Origin: Chlorops oryzae
Lineage: Eukaryota > Arthropoda > Insecta > Diptera > Chloropidae
Assembly: GCA_020466095.1 (NCBI GenBank)
Contig: CM035808.1
Span: 13,134,663 to 13,198,662, forward strand
Direction: 5' to 3'
Length of the DNA stretch: 64,000 bases
A program made the position numbers and the translations under genes. Shown here piece by piece: positions 1 to 23,029 of the stretch; within the stretch, counting starts at the first letter, position 1, and every line of letters begins with the position of its first letter. Below the pieces are notes generated by a model, which had not been told where the DNA came from, made no database searches, and worked only from the letters and a program-made list of their open reading frames with translations.

Positions 1-179
1 GCCAACAGGGGCATTAATAGGGAAGAAAAATCGAAAACATTAAGGCTATAAAATAAATATGATCCACTGATCCATTGCTGCTTCCAAATTTTTGAGCCCC
101 GAAGGCTTTTCAAAAATCCTTTTACTTTACTTTTTATAGAAAAACGATAAGGAAAAGTCGCTATTAAACGTTTTAAGTG

Positions 180-1200
180 AAATTTTATAAGCAATCTAAA
201 AATTCCCTCAAAGTGGAAAAATTAGGGAAAATCTTTCAAAATAGTAAGCATCCCTCAAAATGGGGGAAATAATTCAAAATAGGAAATGACCTTCAAAATT
301 GGAAGGATTATTTCAAAATAGAAAAAATCCCTAGAAAATGGGACTTTTAAAATGGGAAATGTCCTTCATAATGGAAAAAAATCTCTCGAAGAGGGGAAAA
401 TTCGTCTTAATCTGGGAAATTACTTATAAAAATTATAAGCAGATTTTTTAAAGACAATCCAAATTGTCCCTCAAAGTGAAGAAAATCCCTCAAAACGGGA
501 AAAATTCGTCAATACCAGAAAAATCTCTCAAAACGTTAAAATTACTTAAAATGAGAAAAATCCGTCAGAGTGAAAAAATCCCTCTAAACAAAAAAATCCC
601 AAAAAATTTTAAGAAATCTCTCAAAACGTTAAAAAAAATTCAAAATGAGAAAAAATCCTTAGATGTGAAAAATCTTTAACATGGAAAAATATCTATCGAA
701 GTGGGGAAATCCGTCAAAATGGGGAAAATTTATTTTAAACGCTTCAAGATTTTTTATAAACAATCCAAAAAAAAAAACCCCTCAAAGTGAAGAAAGCCCC
801 TACGATTTAAAAAATTCCTCAAAATGGGGAAAAATCCCTAAAAGCTAGAGAAATCTCACAAAACGTAAAAATTTCTTAAAATGAGAAAAATCCTTATAAA
901 TTTAAAAAATTCCTCAAAACGTAAATATTATTCAACATGAAAAGAATCCCTCAAATGGGAAAAGAATCTCTCGAAGTGGGGAAACTTGCTTTTAAACATT
1001 TTAAGCAGATTTTTCATAAGCAATCCAAGGAGTTCCTCAAATTCGAACAAATCCCTCCAAATGTGAATAACCATCCGAAATCGGAAAAATCTCCCAAAAG
1101 GTAAAAAAATTTCTCAAAATGAGAAAAATCCCTCAAAGTCCGAAAAAATCCCTCAAATGAAAAAAAAAATCCATCAAAATAAAAAAATCCTCAAAAAGGT
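180..1200. repeat. degenerate minisatellite
   Basis: About 1 kb is built from loosely repeating units of roughly 17-22 bases whose core reads AAAATCCCTCAAAATGGG with variable A runs. The unit recurs dozens of times with heavy substitution. The small reading frame at 464-679 is only a translation of this array (Lys/Ile/Pro/Leu-rich) and is not a gene. Confidence 0.8.
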
Positions 1201-2300
1201 AGTACTGGGATCCATTCGGTGAGTCTTAGTCACAGATTATTAAAGAGATAGCAAATTTTAAACAGCTGGCCACCTTATGCATCCTTCATGTTTAACTGAA
1301 ATAAAGTTAGAAAAGTACATTGATTTGATTGCGAAAGCAGTTTTTGAACGATTTTAATTAATTTGGAATTTTATGATTCTTCTTTTTTTTTTTTTAATTG
1401 CACACAAACGTTTGATTAAAAAAATAGCTTCGATATTGCAGATATTCTTCCTAATACATAGAAGATAATTTGCCAATAAGGCGAGGCAACGCGCGGAGCA
1501 AGTGCATCGAATTGAACTGAACTTGTTGTCACTATTCAAGGTCGTCCAGATTTCATCAATTAAATAAATTTAGCAAAACAAAAAATATGAATTTTTTTTT
1601 TTTAATTTATAAAGTCAATATGCAAAAAGCAATAAAGAAACGTTCGACTTGAATGGGTTGTCGGAATAATTCCAGTGGCTTGTCGTTGAAATGCGCGAAA
1701 TCGACGAAGTCTATTCGACTTTGTCGCATCAGAGACTAGAAATCGAAAATTTGTAAAGCAACATTTTTAATTTTATACACAACACAAAGCAAAGCAGGTT
1801 TGACAAATCTTTGTAATGTGAATGCGTAGTTAAAATGAGCCAAAGGGTCGAACTAAATATTTACTTTCCACCCACTTGACTTCGACGGATTGAAACCACT
1901 CGGATGATGAATGATGACGCTATTTGACAACAAACGTTTTTTTTTTTTGCAATTTTAGGAGAAATTAAAATAAATGAAAATTCTTTTGACAATGGAAAAA
2001 GAAAAGCAGCTGAAGTCCACTTAATAAGAAATAAATTCCGTTTAAGTAGAAAGGAGCACGCGTGCAAAAAAAAGCGCTGGGGAAGTTCGTCTATAACTTT
2101 TTTAATAGGTTATTCTTAAAAATTTTACGTTTATTAATGAATTTAAAGTGCAAAAAACATGAAATCGTTTAATATAAACTAAAAAAAACATCAATTAATA
2201 AGAAACATTAAGAAGTAAACCGTAGACATATTGAAGCTCTTCACAAAGCCCGCCTAAAATATGCACAGCAGAGTCGGGATAGAGTGAATTAAATTTTCTA
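1201..2300. other. intergenic or intronic, no feature seen
   Basis: AT-rich sequence with short poly-T tracts. No frame longer than 70 codons shows splice-compatible or family-like sequence. It may be intron of the gene whose last exons begin near 4.56 kb. Confidence 0.5.
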
Positions 2301-2447
2301 AGGCCTGTTTCATTAGGGTGGTCCAAATTTGCTAAGTTCGTTTAATTTTGCGAGTCACCCCCTCAAAATGTAGTAGAGGGCAACAGAAAAGAGAAATGGA
2401 AAGATTTAGATCGATCGGACATCATTTAGAGGGTGCTCAACGAGGTC

Positions 2448-3000
2448 AAAGTTCAGAAACATGATTTCTTAAACTAATGCCGCTAGTACATATAACAAAA
2501 ATATGCTCTTACATTTTTCTAAATATCTCAAAAACTAATTAAGATAGGAAGACGAAACAAACGTTGGCTGATTTCTAAAATATCAGTAAATCCAAAAATA
2601 TTTTTTTTATTTTTTACACTGAGAAAAAAATGTTCACAAAACTAAAAAGGAAATTTTAAAAGTTTTTTTCAGTGTATTTCTGTCGCTACACCACTTCTTA
2701 AATATGATTAGAAAATTTCTCAAAGAATTATCTTTTACCAAAAGAAAATTCATCAAATTCGGAAGTATACTTTTTGAGATATTTACAAAAAAGTAAGCGA
2801 ACACTAGTCAGATTTCAGAAATATGATTTTTTAAACTCCGCCGCCAGTAAAATTAACAAAAATAAGCGCTTACATTTTTCTAAATATCTCCAAAACTAAT
2901 TCAGATAAGAAGATAAAACAAACGTTGGCTCATTCCTAATACAACAGGAAATCCAAAATAATTTTTTTTAAATTTTACACTGAGAAAATTTTTTTCACAA
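2448..3000 (+). repeat. tandem pair of a ~195 bp dispersed repeat
   Basis: Segments about 2448-2645 and 2806-3000 are diverged direct copies; both contain TTACATTTTTCTAAATATCT, then a stretch with ACAAACGTTGGCT, then a TTTTACACTGAGAAAA block. The last block also ends in CAGTGTA near 2670 and recurs around 21,915-21,975, so it is a dispersed element. The mirror of the ACAAACGTT portion appears at 3234-3262. Confidence 0.65.
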
Positions 3001-3042
3001 AACTAACAAGAAAATTCTAAAAGTTTTTTTTTTCAATTAAAC

Positions 3043-3230
3043 AAATTCCCGGGGCACGAACTTACTTTTCTCGAGAGTAAACTTGCTCTTTTTTATATAT
3101 TTGGGGGAAGAAATTTGATGGGGAATGTGTATTTGACCCATACCCATAATTTTCTTTACCCTATCTATTTCAAAAAGGAGAATTTTGGTCTCGAGAAAAG
3201 TAAATTCCCCGGGATATTCAGAATCGGGCC
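3043..3230. mobile_element. MITE family A, left end truncated
   Basis: Contains the family A signature: AAATTCCCGGGG, TTACTTTTCTCGAGAGTAAA, a middle with TTTGACCCATACCCATAATT, then GTCTCGAGAAAAGTAAATTC and the right end ATATTCAGAATCGGGCC. The outer part of the left inverted repeat is missing. It is inserted inside the dispersed repeat at 2.4-3.26 kb. Confidence 0.8.
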
Positions 3231-3239
3231 AACGTTTGT

Positions 3240-4540
3240 TTCATCTTCTTATCTATTCAAATTTTGTTCACACTAAAAAGTTCATTGACTGTTCACACTA
3301 CAGAGTCTGAATGATAAAATTTATGGGCTCATACCAACGAAATGTTTACTTTTTCCACACTGTATTGTACTTTTCGCTCTCTGGCTCTCTAACTTTTCTT
3401 TTTCAAATGATAAAATTAATTTCTAAAAATCGCGATTCGGTATCGACGTCTGTAGGCGGCATTACTAATCGATTATTTTCGATGTCTACATTATCGATAG
3501 TACTAAAGAATATCGATAACGATTAAAATTTAGCTGCATCAAGACTATCGATTGATTTCCAGCGCAGTGCTGCCATTTTGATTGATTTTACCCATTTTGT
3601 GGGACTTTTTGGCGCGATTTCAACAATTTGAGAAAAAGGGAATTTTCATTATTATTACTATTACCCTCAGTACGCAGTTGGCAGTACCAAAAAAATTTGA
3701 CAGTAAACTCATTAAAAATGCTGTCAAAGTTCTTGTTCAAAAGCTCAAGTCGTACACAGTTTTTGGGATAATATTTTGTAACCATTTCCCATGTTAATCA
3801 AACTTGAATTTTGGAAGATTTTTAATGGCAAATGATATTAAAAATTTTGAAAACAGATGTCTAAATTTTGAAACGAAAAAATGATGAAAATTTTCTGTTA
3901 ACTTTCAATACTTAACTGCGTACTTTGGGCTAGGAAAAACAAACCTCTAGAGCCATAAAATTTTTTATATTTCTGGCAGATTTTCGCCCAAAATGGTGTC
4001 AGTTTCAGAAAAAATAAGAAAAACATCGTTTTGTGACTGGTAGAAAAAGGCGTCAATAGCGTCAGTAGGAACATATTTTATCACAGAATTTCTTTTCAAA
4101 AACTGCTTTTGGCAAAATGAGGTAAAAATTATTTAACATTGAGAAAACAGACCAGATTCATAACCTTTTATTTGAATCGGGAATAACAGGTAAAGTCAAC
4201 TGTAGCCCAATATGAATTATTGGTATCATTGAAATAATCTCAAAAATACGCCTAGCTACGTTGCTTCTGAAAAGTTTTTCCAAAATTCAAATTTCATTTA
4301 ACATGAAAAGGCATATGGGATGCACGAGCTTCGAAATGTTTTTTCTCAAAACATCAAATATCAACTTAAGCAGTTATTCCTCATTCCTACAGATATACAT
4401 ATTTAGACAAACATGTATTCCCTATAAAGAAACGTTATTGGTTCAAGATTTTTAAAAGAGATTTTCAATGGGATTTTACCTAAAGCAAATAGGGACAAAG
4501 GGATTTTCTGCGGACCACCGAGGGAAAAGTTATCCAAAAC
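3240..4540. other. no gene recognised
   Basis: AT-rich sequence without repeat-family matches elsewhere in the window except short T runs. Open frames here (for example on either strand at 3582-3797) have no recognisable domain and oppose one another. Probably intron or flank of the gene starting near 4.56 kb. Confidence 0.4.
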
Positions 4541-4560
4541 TGCTGGCAGCACTGTTCCAG

Positions 4561-5716
4561 CGCTATTATAAACAACAACAATGTCAAAGGAGAAATAAGC
4601 CGAGGATGTCGCAAGGACCGACCACGCCGCCAACTCCTCCTCCACAAGCTGTTCCAATAGCGGCTCAACCTTTCCCAGGTAAACAAATCACCTTTTCACA
4701 TCGCGCGATACTTCCGAAATGATGAAATGCGAAAAAGACAAAAATCGCTTATTTTGTAAAAAATAAATAAGGTTAAGTGCAACGCTGATTTTTTTAAATG
4801 CAACTCTGTTCGGCCCATAACGGCTCCTGATGGTTGCACTTTCCAAAAGAGACCGGCTAGTTTTCAAATCGATCGGGTGAATTCGCACTTTCCTTTCTTT
4901 TATTTCACTTAAACACTTTTTCTTTTAGGTTCGCTGACTCCTGGTTGGAATGATCCCCCTTCGATTCAATATAATGCGCAAGCGTCGAGCACTACGGGCA
5001 GTCGAACGAAGCTAAACAAACGTGTACCATTCCCTCTGCAACAAAATCAACCTTCGACAAAACCAACGGCAATAGTTCATGCCATGCCGAGTCCACCATC
5101 GATAGCAGCCACTGGTAGTTGCGGAAATATCGCGGTCGTACATCCTATGCAAATAGCCAGTAATAGTAAGTAACCATAGCCGAAGTTGATTTTTAACATA
5201 TAGGTACATATTGTATACTGTTCAGCCCGATTCTGAATATTCCCGGAGAATTTACTTTTCTCGAGACCAAAGTTCTCCTTTTTTAAATAGATAGGGTAAA
5301 GAAATTATCGGTATGGGTCATATACCTATTCCCCATCAAATTTCTTCCCCCAAATGTATAAAAAGAAGAAGTTTACTGTCGACAAAAGTAAGTTCCCGGG
5401 GAACTCGTTCCTCGAGAATATTCAGCATCGGGCTGCTTATTTGACATGAAACGATTTTTAACATATTGGTTTTTTTTGTCTTGCGAATCAAGCTACACCG
5501 ATGAATTTTCCAACGTTAACAACGAATGCGTTTACGGCAACAACTTCGGCATGCACATCATTAAGGGAAAGTAGTCAAACACCACCGCCTCCATCAACAT
5601 CATCATCGTCATCATCAATGGCTAGTGCGTCTGGAAGCCTTCCGACAATGCCTGTAGCGGCTGTACCTCGTCAAAATAGCAACACCTCAACATCTTCTGC
5701 AGTCCAACACATTTGA
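4561..5716 (+). CDS. SRA1/Sec31-like GWNDPP-motif protein, 3' exons
   Basis: Three exons join in frame: one ending at 4678, then 4929-5165, then 5493-5716 with a TGA stop. Donors are GTAAAC and GTAAGT; acceptors are TTTTAG and AATCAAG. The joined protein is Pro/Gln/Ser/Thr-rich and carries PGWNDPP followed about 20 residues later by KLNKRVPFPL. That spacing resembles the amino end of steroid receptor RNA activator protein (SRA1) and the related C-terminal part of Sec31. The helical SRA1 domain that normally follows is absent: after the motif there is only low-complexity Thr/Ser/Pro sequence ending AVQHI. The 5' limit is unclear. An ATG at 4606 (MSQGPTTPP) could start a protein of about 190 residues, or an acceptor at CTGTTCCAG before 4561 could join upstream exons. 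An AATAAA lies at 6021. The gene is tail to tail with sniffer. Exons are well supported; the family is tentative. Confidence 0.6.
5223..5435. mobile_element. MITE family A, complete
   Basis: A complete copy lies within the last intron of the SRA1-like gene. It begins CAGCCCGATTCTGAATATTC and ends with the inverted sequence ATATTCAGCATCGGGCTG. Each arm is about 55-60 bases and carries CCCGG and CTCGAG/GTCGAC palindromes. No clear target duplication is visible (flanks TGTT and CTTA). Confidence 0.85.
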
Positions 5717-7079
5717 TGGCGACGATGATGAGGCAATCCAGGATGTATGCTCTAAGTAGAACTTTAATATAGCTTATTTTATATAACTATAAACGTGGAT
5801 TTTGCAATTTTAGTTTAGGACATTTTCTTTTTGCTTTTCTTTAATTGTGAATATACATTTAATATATATATATATACAAATTTGATTATTATAATGAGGA
5901 AAGAATTAAAAAAAAACAGAGTATTGAAACGAAAACTGGGAACTGACCTGCAAACTTATATTAATTTATATATATTTTTCAAAACGATCTAATCGATGAT
6001 GATTCATGTGTCCTTGTTTGAATAAAAAAAAAAAATGCGATCATATACATTTACACGAACCAACATGATTATTCCAATTTTTTTTGGACCGTTTTTTTTT
6101 TTTCTCTACCAAGGCAGCGGTTTGCCATCATACTCGTAGTATCCTCCATTGTGTGATTCATTGAATGTCATCAGAGTTTCGACCATTTTTCCGCATGCCG
6201 TAGCAACCTCTAACGGAGCATTCGATCCACCCATATCGGTCTTAACCCAACCGGGATGAAGGGCAACACATAGGATTTTTTCCTTACGTAAATCGACGCT
6301 CATCGTTTTCGTGGCCATATTGATAGCAACCTGGATGTATTGAAAATCGATATTGTTTACACATTGCTCCCGAGTAGGTCAGTTTTTTTTAGCTTACTTT
6401 TGATGTCCTGTATGCATACATCCCGCCGTTATCGTTTTTAGCAATCGAACCGAGTACGGAACTTGCATTGAAAAGACAAGCAAATGGAATGAAGTTTTTT
6501 TTTTTTTTTTTGGAAGAAAGTTTTTAAAATGGAATACCTCATATTGATTATAGCAGCTCGCTCGATACCCATCGGCTTGTCCTGGTTCACTTTCGATGCC
6601 TTCTCAAGTAGAGGCAAGCAGACCTGCAACGATAATATGCTATATAAATAACAGTCAAAGTTTTTTCACAATGCTATGCATACTTTTGTTAGCATAATCG
6701 GTGCGACGGTATTCACTTTGAAGGATTCCATAAGATCCTCTGCTTTTGTCAGCTTCAGACGCACAGACTTGGAAGCGATTCCAGCATTGTTGAAGAGAAC
6801 CTTAAAGATCACATAGACACTTTAGAGACTATCATTAACTTAGAAAACCTCCTAGATATATACTTACATTAAGGCCTTGATTATTTGTTATTTTATCAAT
6901 TTCGCTGACGACACCTTCAAGTGCATCAAACTGGCGTAGATCTGGAGCAATATTTTTATTATATTTATTAGATTTTTTTTTTTTAGTTGTTCAATCATTA
7001 AACACAAGAAACTCACCGATTTGAAATATGTGGATATTGTTGAATCTAGTTTTGAGATCTTGCAATTCCTAAGATGGAT

Positions 7080-8120
7080 TTTTAAAGTTAGATTCAATTT
7101 TTAAAAATTTTTTTTTTATGTTCAAAAAGAGCAATTGGTGCTCTATTCATTGATATTTTCGTGAAATCGCGATGCTTTTATTCCAATAAATTTGTTATGA
7201 ATATAAGGTGCCAACACATATCGATTGGAGTGACCGCCACTCCTTCCACAGGATGTGGGTTCAGTGACTTTTTCCGACTGGGTTAGGATAACTAGCAAAC
7301 TACCAATTTGAATAAATCTACCAACTGGCAGCACCATACCCAGCTGAAAATTATTGGATGTGTGATAAAAGTCATCCATACAGAATTAGTGACACTTTCG
7401 TTTGCAAAGAGACCAATTGGTGCTCTTTTGAATGACCTTCTAGTGAAAATGCCATGGAAAAAAAGAGTAAAATGATAAATCAACTCTTTAAGGAGTGAAA
7501 ATTTCATTTGTAGAAGAGTCTGTTGTAACGACCTCTATTTTCCATGGTATCTTCAAAAGACGATATTCGAAATAACACTAATATTAGTATCTTTAGAAAT
7601 GAATGTATCACAGTTCTGCACGGATGACTTTTGTCATGCATGCGAAAAATTCCGGCTGGGTTACTTGAACAAAAAATACTACCATTCCGGTTGAAATTGG
7701 GAGTGGCAACTAACGGCTGTCAATTTAGCAGTGGCGCTAAATGAGAAAATAAGTGCTGCTAACTTTTTAGTTCGGAGGCACACTAAAAAATCCCTTTTTT
7801 GAGGACCAGTGCAAAATCACGCTTCTATTATTAAAAGAGGCACTAGGATCCTTATAAAAAATAAACCATTAAAATAGAAAACCCAGAAAAACCAACAGGT
7901 TTTTTAAGTTATTAATTTCAAGCAAAACCAACCCAGTAAGAAATAGGATCATCCAAAGATTAATCTTTGAGTGGTCCTTTTGGAGCAATGGATTACTCCA
8001 CAAATCTCCGAGCTTCATGCATTTTGTACTCCTTTTTAGCATTGCATGTCCTTACAGGCGAGTAATACTTTTGAGCTCCTAATGAGAGATCAAACAGAGT
8101 ACTCCTTTCGACCTCGAAAT
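7080..8120. other. sniffer intron 1 sequence, no gene
   Basis: Contains two diverged direct copies of a segment beginning GAGCAATTGGTGCTC / GAGACCAATTGGTGCTC (7129 and 7410) and a GTCATCCATACAG-type motif shared by 7370 and 7623. These look like remains of a dispersed repeat. I see no exon here. Confidence 0.4.
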
Positions 8121-8127
8121 AGAGGAC

Positions 8128-8200
<73 letters not shown>

Positions 8201-8266
8201 AGAGAAAGAGAGAGAGAGAAAGAGAGAGAGAGAGAAAGAGAGAGAGAGAAAGAGAGAGAGAGAAGA

Positions 8267-8298
<32 letters not shown>

Positions 8299-8311
8299 AG
8301 AGAGAGAGAGA

Positions 8312-8345
<34 letters not shown>

Positions 8346-8366
8346 AGAGAGAAGAGAGAGAGAGAG
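8128..8366. repeat. (GA)n microsatellite, ~240 bp
   Basis: Nearly pure GAGAGA interrupted by GAA steps, inside sniffer intron 1. The Arg/Glu and Ser/Leu open frames over it (113-151 codons on both strands) are repeat translations. GA arrays bind GAGA factor in flies, so a chromatin role at the shared sniffer/Trxr-1 promoter region is possible but only inferred. Confidence 0.95.
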
Positions 8367-8699
8367 TACAATAGCACAAGGTGAGTAATCTTTTTATCTC
8401 CTGAAAGATCACAAAGGGAGCAATAACATTTAGCTCCTGAAAGAGCACAAATGGATTAATATTTATTTCTGAAGTAAATTCTTATCTTACAATCAATTTT
8501 TTGTAGATCGAATGCTGGGGGATTTGAACATGGAAATGATTTCTAGTCAATCATTGTCAAATTGAAAGTCAGTTTTTTTCTTCAAGAAGATCAAATGAAT
8601 TATGATTTCGTAATTGTTCCGAATATCAAATAGTCATTTTCATCTTTATTGCTGATTTAAATATCTCGACTCGAATGTGGATTGAAATCGAACCTCATT

Positions 8700-9020
8700 T
8701 CTAGTCAAGTCATCGACACTGTGCCAAATTGAAAGTCAGTGTCAGGGTTTTTTTCGTTTACAAGTTTAAGATCAAATGTAATTTCATTTCTTTTCGATTT
8801 CGTATTGCTCCCAATGGATGAAGAAGTCATTCCTTCATCATTGCTGGATTTAGGAATACTCTCAAAAACTCCGAATTGATAAAGAATCATTTCTCCTTCA
8901 TTGCTCGATTTCGGCTTTGTTCCTAAATTTTTTTTACTGGGAAAATTCCTATTCGACATGAATATAGTGACGTACACATATGTCTATGCACAAGTATACA
9001 GATCTAAGTAACGATTATTT
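8700..9020. other. diverged direct repeat in sniffer intron 1
   Basis: 8540-8660 and 8698-8830 share the order TTTCTAGTCAA-TCAT, CAAATTGAAAGTCAGT, GATCAAATG and TTTCGTATT/TTTCGTAATT, so a ~150 bp unit is duplicated. No coding content recognised. Confidence 0.45.
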
Positions 9021-9097
9021 ATTGAATATAAAACAATAATGGGTGGGCAAAGTCTAAAATTAGTTTATTTTCACTTTCTTGTGGCCATAAGTCTTAA

Positions 9098-9312
9098 AGC
9101 CCGATTCTGAATATTCCCGGGGAATTTACTTTTCTCGAGAGTAAACTTCTTTTTCAAAATATTTGTGGGAAGAAATTTGATGGGGGATTTGTATTTAACC
9201 CATATCCATAATTTTCCTTACCCTTTCAATTAAAAAAAAGGAGAATTTTTGTCTCGAGTAAAATAAAAATTTCCTGGGAATCCGTTCCCCGTTAATATTC
9301 AGAATCGGTCTG
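9098..9312. mobile_element. MITE family A, complete
   Basis: Begins AGCCCGATTCTGAATATTCC and ends AATATTCAGAATCGGTCTG. It lies in sniffer intron 1, about 320 bases before the cytosolic Trxr-1 start codon. Flanks are CTTAA on the left and TTAAT on the right, which may be a TTAA duplication. Confidence 0.85.
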
Positions 9313-9630
9313 TTAATTTCAAATTCGAACACTTTGTGGCTCTTTTTACGAAAGTTGGTGGGAGGGAGGAAATTGCTTATTTGGAAAATTAGAAAAGCGC
9401 TAAGCTTCGAAAAGCACAAAGTTGGCAGCACTGGAGAAAACTATAGAAAAAGGGATTTAGAATTATAACAACGCTTATTCGATACGAGAACATCGAGCCG
9501 ACCAGTGCCTAAAAATTACTGTTCCAAATAGTGATTTTTTAAAACGAACTACTTCCGTGATATTGTAAATATAAAATTCTTGCCTATTTTCGCTTTAATC
9601 TTGGTGCAGAACTTTCAAGAAATACCAGAA

Positions 9631-20577
<10,947 letters not shown>

Positions 20578-21000
20578 ATTTTTAATTTATTTTTTAATTT
20601 CTCAATGCTACAACGAGCCTTCGAAAAAAAAAAAAACAAAAAAAAAGAAAAAAGCAAACAAACACCAATTGCAACCATCATTGATCCGGAATCAAATTTG
20701 TAATTTTGTTTTTCTCCCAGTATAACTGGTCTGTGGTTTTGATATATAATTGTATAGTTTTTAATTAAATTTTTTTGTTGGTTTCGTTAGGAAGGCAAAA
20801 CACAAACAAAAGCTTAGCTTTAAAATTTTACTTTATCTTATACCGGTAGAAAAACAAAAAGATCAAAGTCCAATTTTTATGAAATATATTCCAATTGCAA
20901 AAAAGAGTTTAAAAATAAAAATTTATTATAAAAATTAAGAATAGCCATTTTGTTTTACTTTCATCAAATTCAAACAAGTCTCGGCATGATCATACAACTG
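20578..21000 (+). other. Trxr-1: Trxr-1 3' UTR
   Basis: Follows the TAA stop at 20575-20577. AATAAA at about 20914-20919 is the likely polyadenylation signal. Long A runs at 20,624-20,650. Confidence 0.6.
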
Positions 21001-21263
21001 GATCTTTTGAGTGTTCTATCCCCCAACGAAGACTTTATTCCTTTTAAAACTTTACAAAGACTTCGAAAAATCTTGGATAGGAAAATTCTACAATGAGTAC
21101 TTCTTTTTTCTTAGCGATTATTAGTCTCGTTTATAACGAGGGTTACGCTTTGTGGTCTTAATAATGCGACGAACAATTTTTTTTCTTACAGTCGACCTGT
21201 CGCTGTCTACAATGAGTACTAAGTACTCTAATATATTTGCAACATTTATACTTCACCCAAAAT

Positions 21264-21440
21264 GTTATAGAAAGAATGATGCTCCGCTGGATATACGGAC
21301 TGACTCGCCGGACCATGTTCCAAACGTGGACAATTCGTAGCCGTTATGGAGTTGCTCCAATTATTGGAAAATTGAGAGAAACAAGGCTACGCTGGTATGG
21401 ACACGTCCTGGGAGCAAATGAAAACAGATTGGCAAAAAAG
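21264..21440 (+). mobile_element. RTE-type LINE fragment (C-terminal ORF)
   Basis: Reads ERMMLRWIYGLTRRTMF, then IRSRYGVAPIIGKLRETR and LRWYGHVLGANENRL. This is the tail of the reverse-transcriptase polyprotein of RTE-clade non-LTR retrotransposons, which in insects often appears in databases as craniofacial-development-protein-2-like. Only about 60 residues remain; no reverse-transcriptase core is present. Confidence 0.8.
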
Positions 21441-21462
21441 GAGCTACACACTAAAAAATACA

Positions 21463-21645
21463 GAACCCTATTCAAAATGAATACTTCCAGGGCATTTTTT
21501 CCCTATAAATTTTTTCACGAGGCAAACGAAAAATAATAAGGGAAAATGTGATGACCTTTGCTTAAAACGTTCGAAGTTCCTGCCTCTTTTATATTCACTT
21601 CCCAGATTTTTGAGAATAAGAGAATTTTTTTCAAATCCGAAAACG
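21463..21645. mobile_element. MITE family A2 fragment
   Basis: Contains CCTATTCAAAATGAATACTT, GGGAAAATGTGATGACCTTTG, TTCGAAGTTCC and TTCAAATCCG in the order seen in the longer copies at 23,815 and 59,879. Confidence 0.6.
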
Positions 21646-22940
21646 AGGATATAACCTACATATCTCAAAGGAAGTCCAAAATTCTTTTAAAGGGTATAGT
21701 CGACTGCGGCCCCTTGGAAGGGATTATAAAGTTTTTTTTTGATTTTTGGATAGGTACTACCTAACACCATTGAAGAAACCGATTTTTGGGTTCTTATTGC
21801 GAGTGTCCTTGAAAAATCCTTTTTAGTAAGCCTTCAAAATTTCGAAAACTAATTAAAATAGAAAGATGAAATAAACGGCAACGCATAGTTAATAAAACAA
21901 GGAATCTATAAAAAATTATAATTTTACACTGAGAAAAATTTTCTTTTAAAAAAATTAAAATTTTTTTTCAGTGTACCCCTCTTTTTGCGCCACTTTCTGG
22001 CTATCTTTAAAAAACACCTCTGAATTTTACCTTTCGCCCAAAACATTTTATCAAAATCAAAAGGTAGCTTTTTTAAAACAAAAAAAAATTCCCAAACGAG
22101 TTTTCTCGCCTGGGTCTCCGCTAAGGACCTGAAATTTTCCTTAATTTATGGGAGATTCCCCTACACTGGAACAGTGCATAGCGGTCTCGCCTAGCGTGAT
22201 GATTTTAACTCAACTGTCCATAGGACTTACCACGAAAAATTCCATTTGAAATTCATTTATAAAGACTTTGAATTTTTGTATTTTTTCACTTATTCTTTTA
22301 CACATTTATATAATAATATATAAGTATGTATATATATATTTATATATATATTATTATGTATATTTGTTAAAACACTTGTTCTTTTTGTTTGGTTAAAAGT
22401 ACAGTAAAACTAAAATTTTAATAAAATTTCAACTTAATTTAAAGATTTTTTCAGTGTAGTACAATTTTCGATTAATTCTTCAAGTAATGGCATAACTAAC
22501 AATACTTCCAGTATCTTCTTCCATTTATATATATATATATTTTTTTTTTTTATTTGAAATATTTTGATGTTTGTTGCGGTTTCATGCGACCTATAAGAAT
22601 AAATGTTTGCTCTACACACACACATAGATATATTTTATATATTTGAGTTTTATTGTATTTGGTGAAAAAAACCTACGGTTTTCTTATAGACATTTTGAAA
22701 AGTGGAACATTATATTTGGATATTTTGTTTGTTTTTATTTTATTCAGTTTTTCTTGGGTTTTTTTTTTGTTTTTGGTTTTTGTTTTCTCCGTCCATTTAA
22801 AGTTTTTTAATTGAATTACGTTTTGCAAAAAGGTGGGTAGTTTTTTTTCGATTTCGATAATCGATTCAAATAATTGAAGAAAAACAAAGGAGATTATTTA
22901 ATTCGAGGTGCTCACACAATAAAATGCTGCTCCAGCGGGG
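21646..22940. other. intergenic repeats and low-complexity DNA
   Basis: Carries a fragment of the 2.4 kb dispersed repeat near 21,840-21,985 and AT microsatellites near 22,305-22,365 and 22,523-22,540. No gene recognised. Confidence 0.5.
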
Positions 22941-22948
22941 CATAAGAC

Positions 22949-23029
22949 CAGGGACCGTAAAATTTCGTCTTAAAATAACAGCTATCAGCTGACGTTTATC
23001 CATAAACGATATAACCGTTATGGTCCCTG
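22949..23029. mobile_element. 81 bp hAT-like miniature element
   Basis: Starts CAGGGACCGTAA and ends TTATGGTCCCTG. Flanks are CATAAGAC on the left and CATAAGTC on the right, an 8 bp target duplication with one change. This is very small for a hAT derivative. Confidence 0.75.

Noticed and set aside
464..679. 71-codon basic ORF
   Set aside because: Reads through the degenerate minisatellite; no start context or family.
7993..8448. Long Ser/Leu and Arg/Glu ORFs on both strands
   Set aside because: They are translations of the (GA)n microsatellite in sniffer intron 1.
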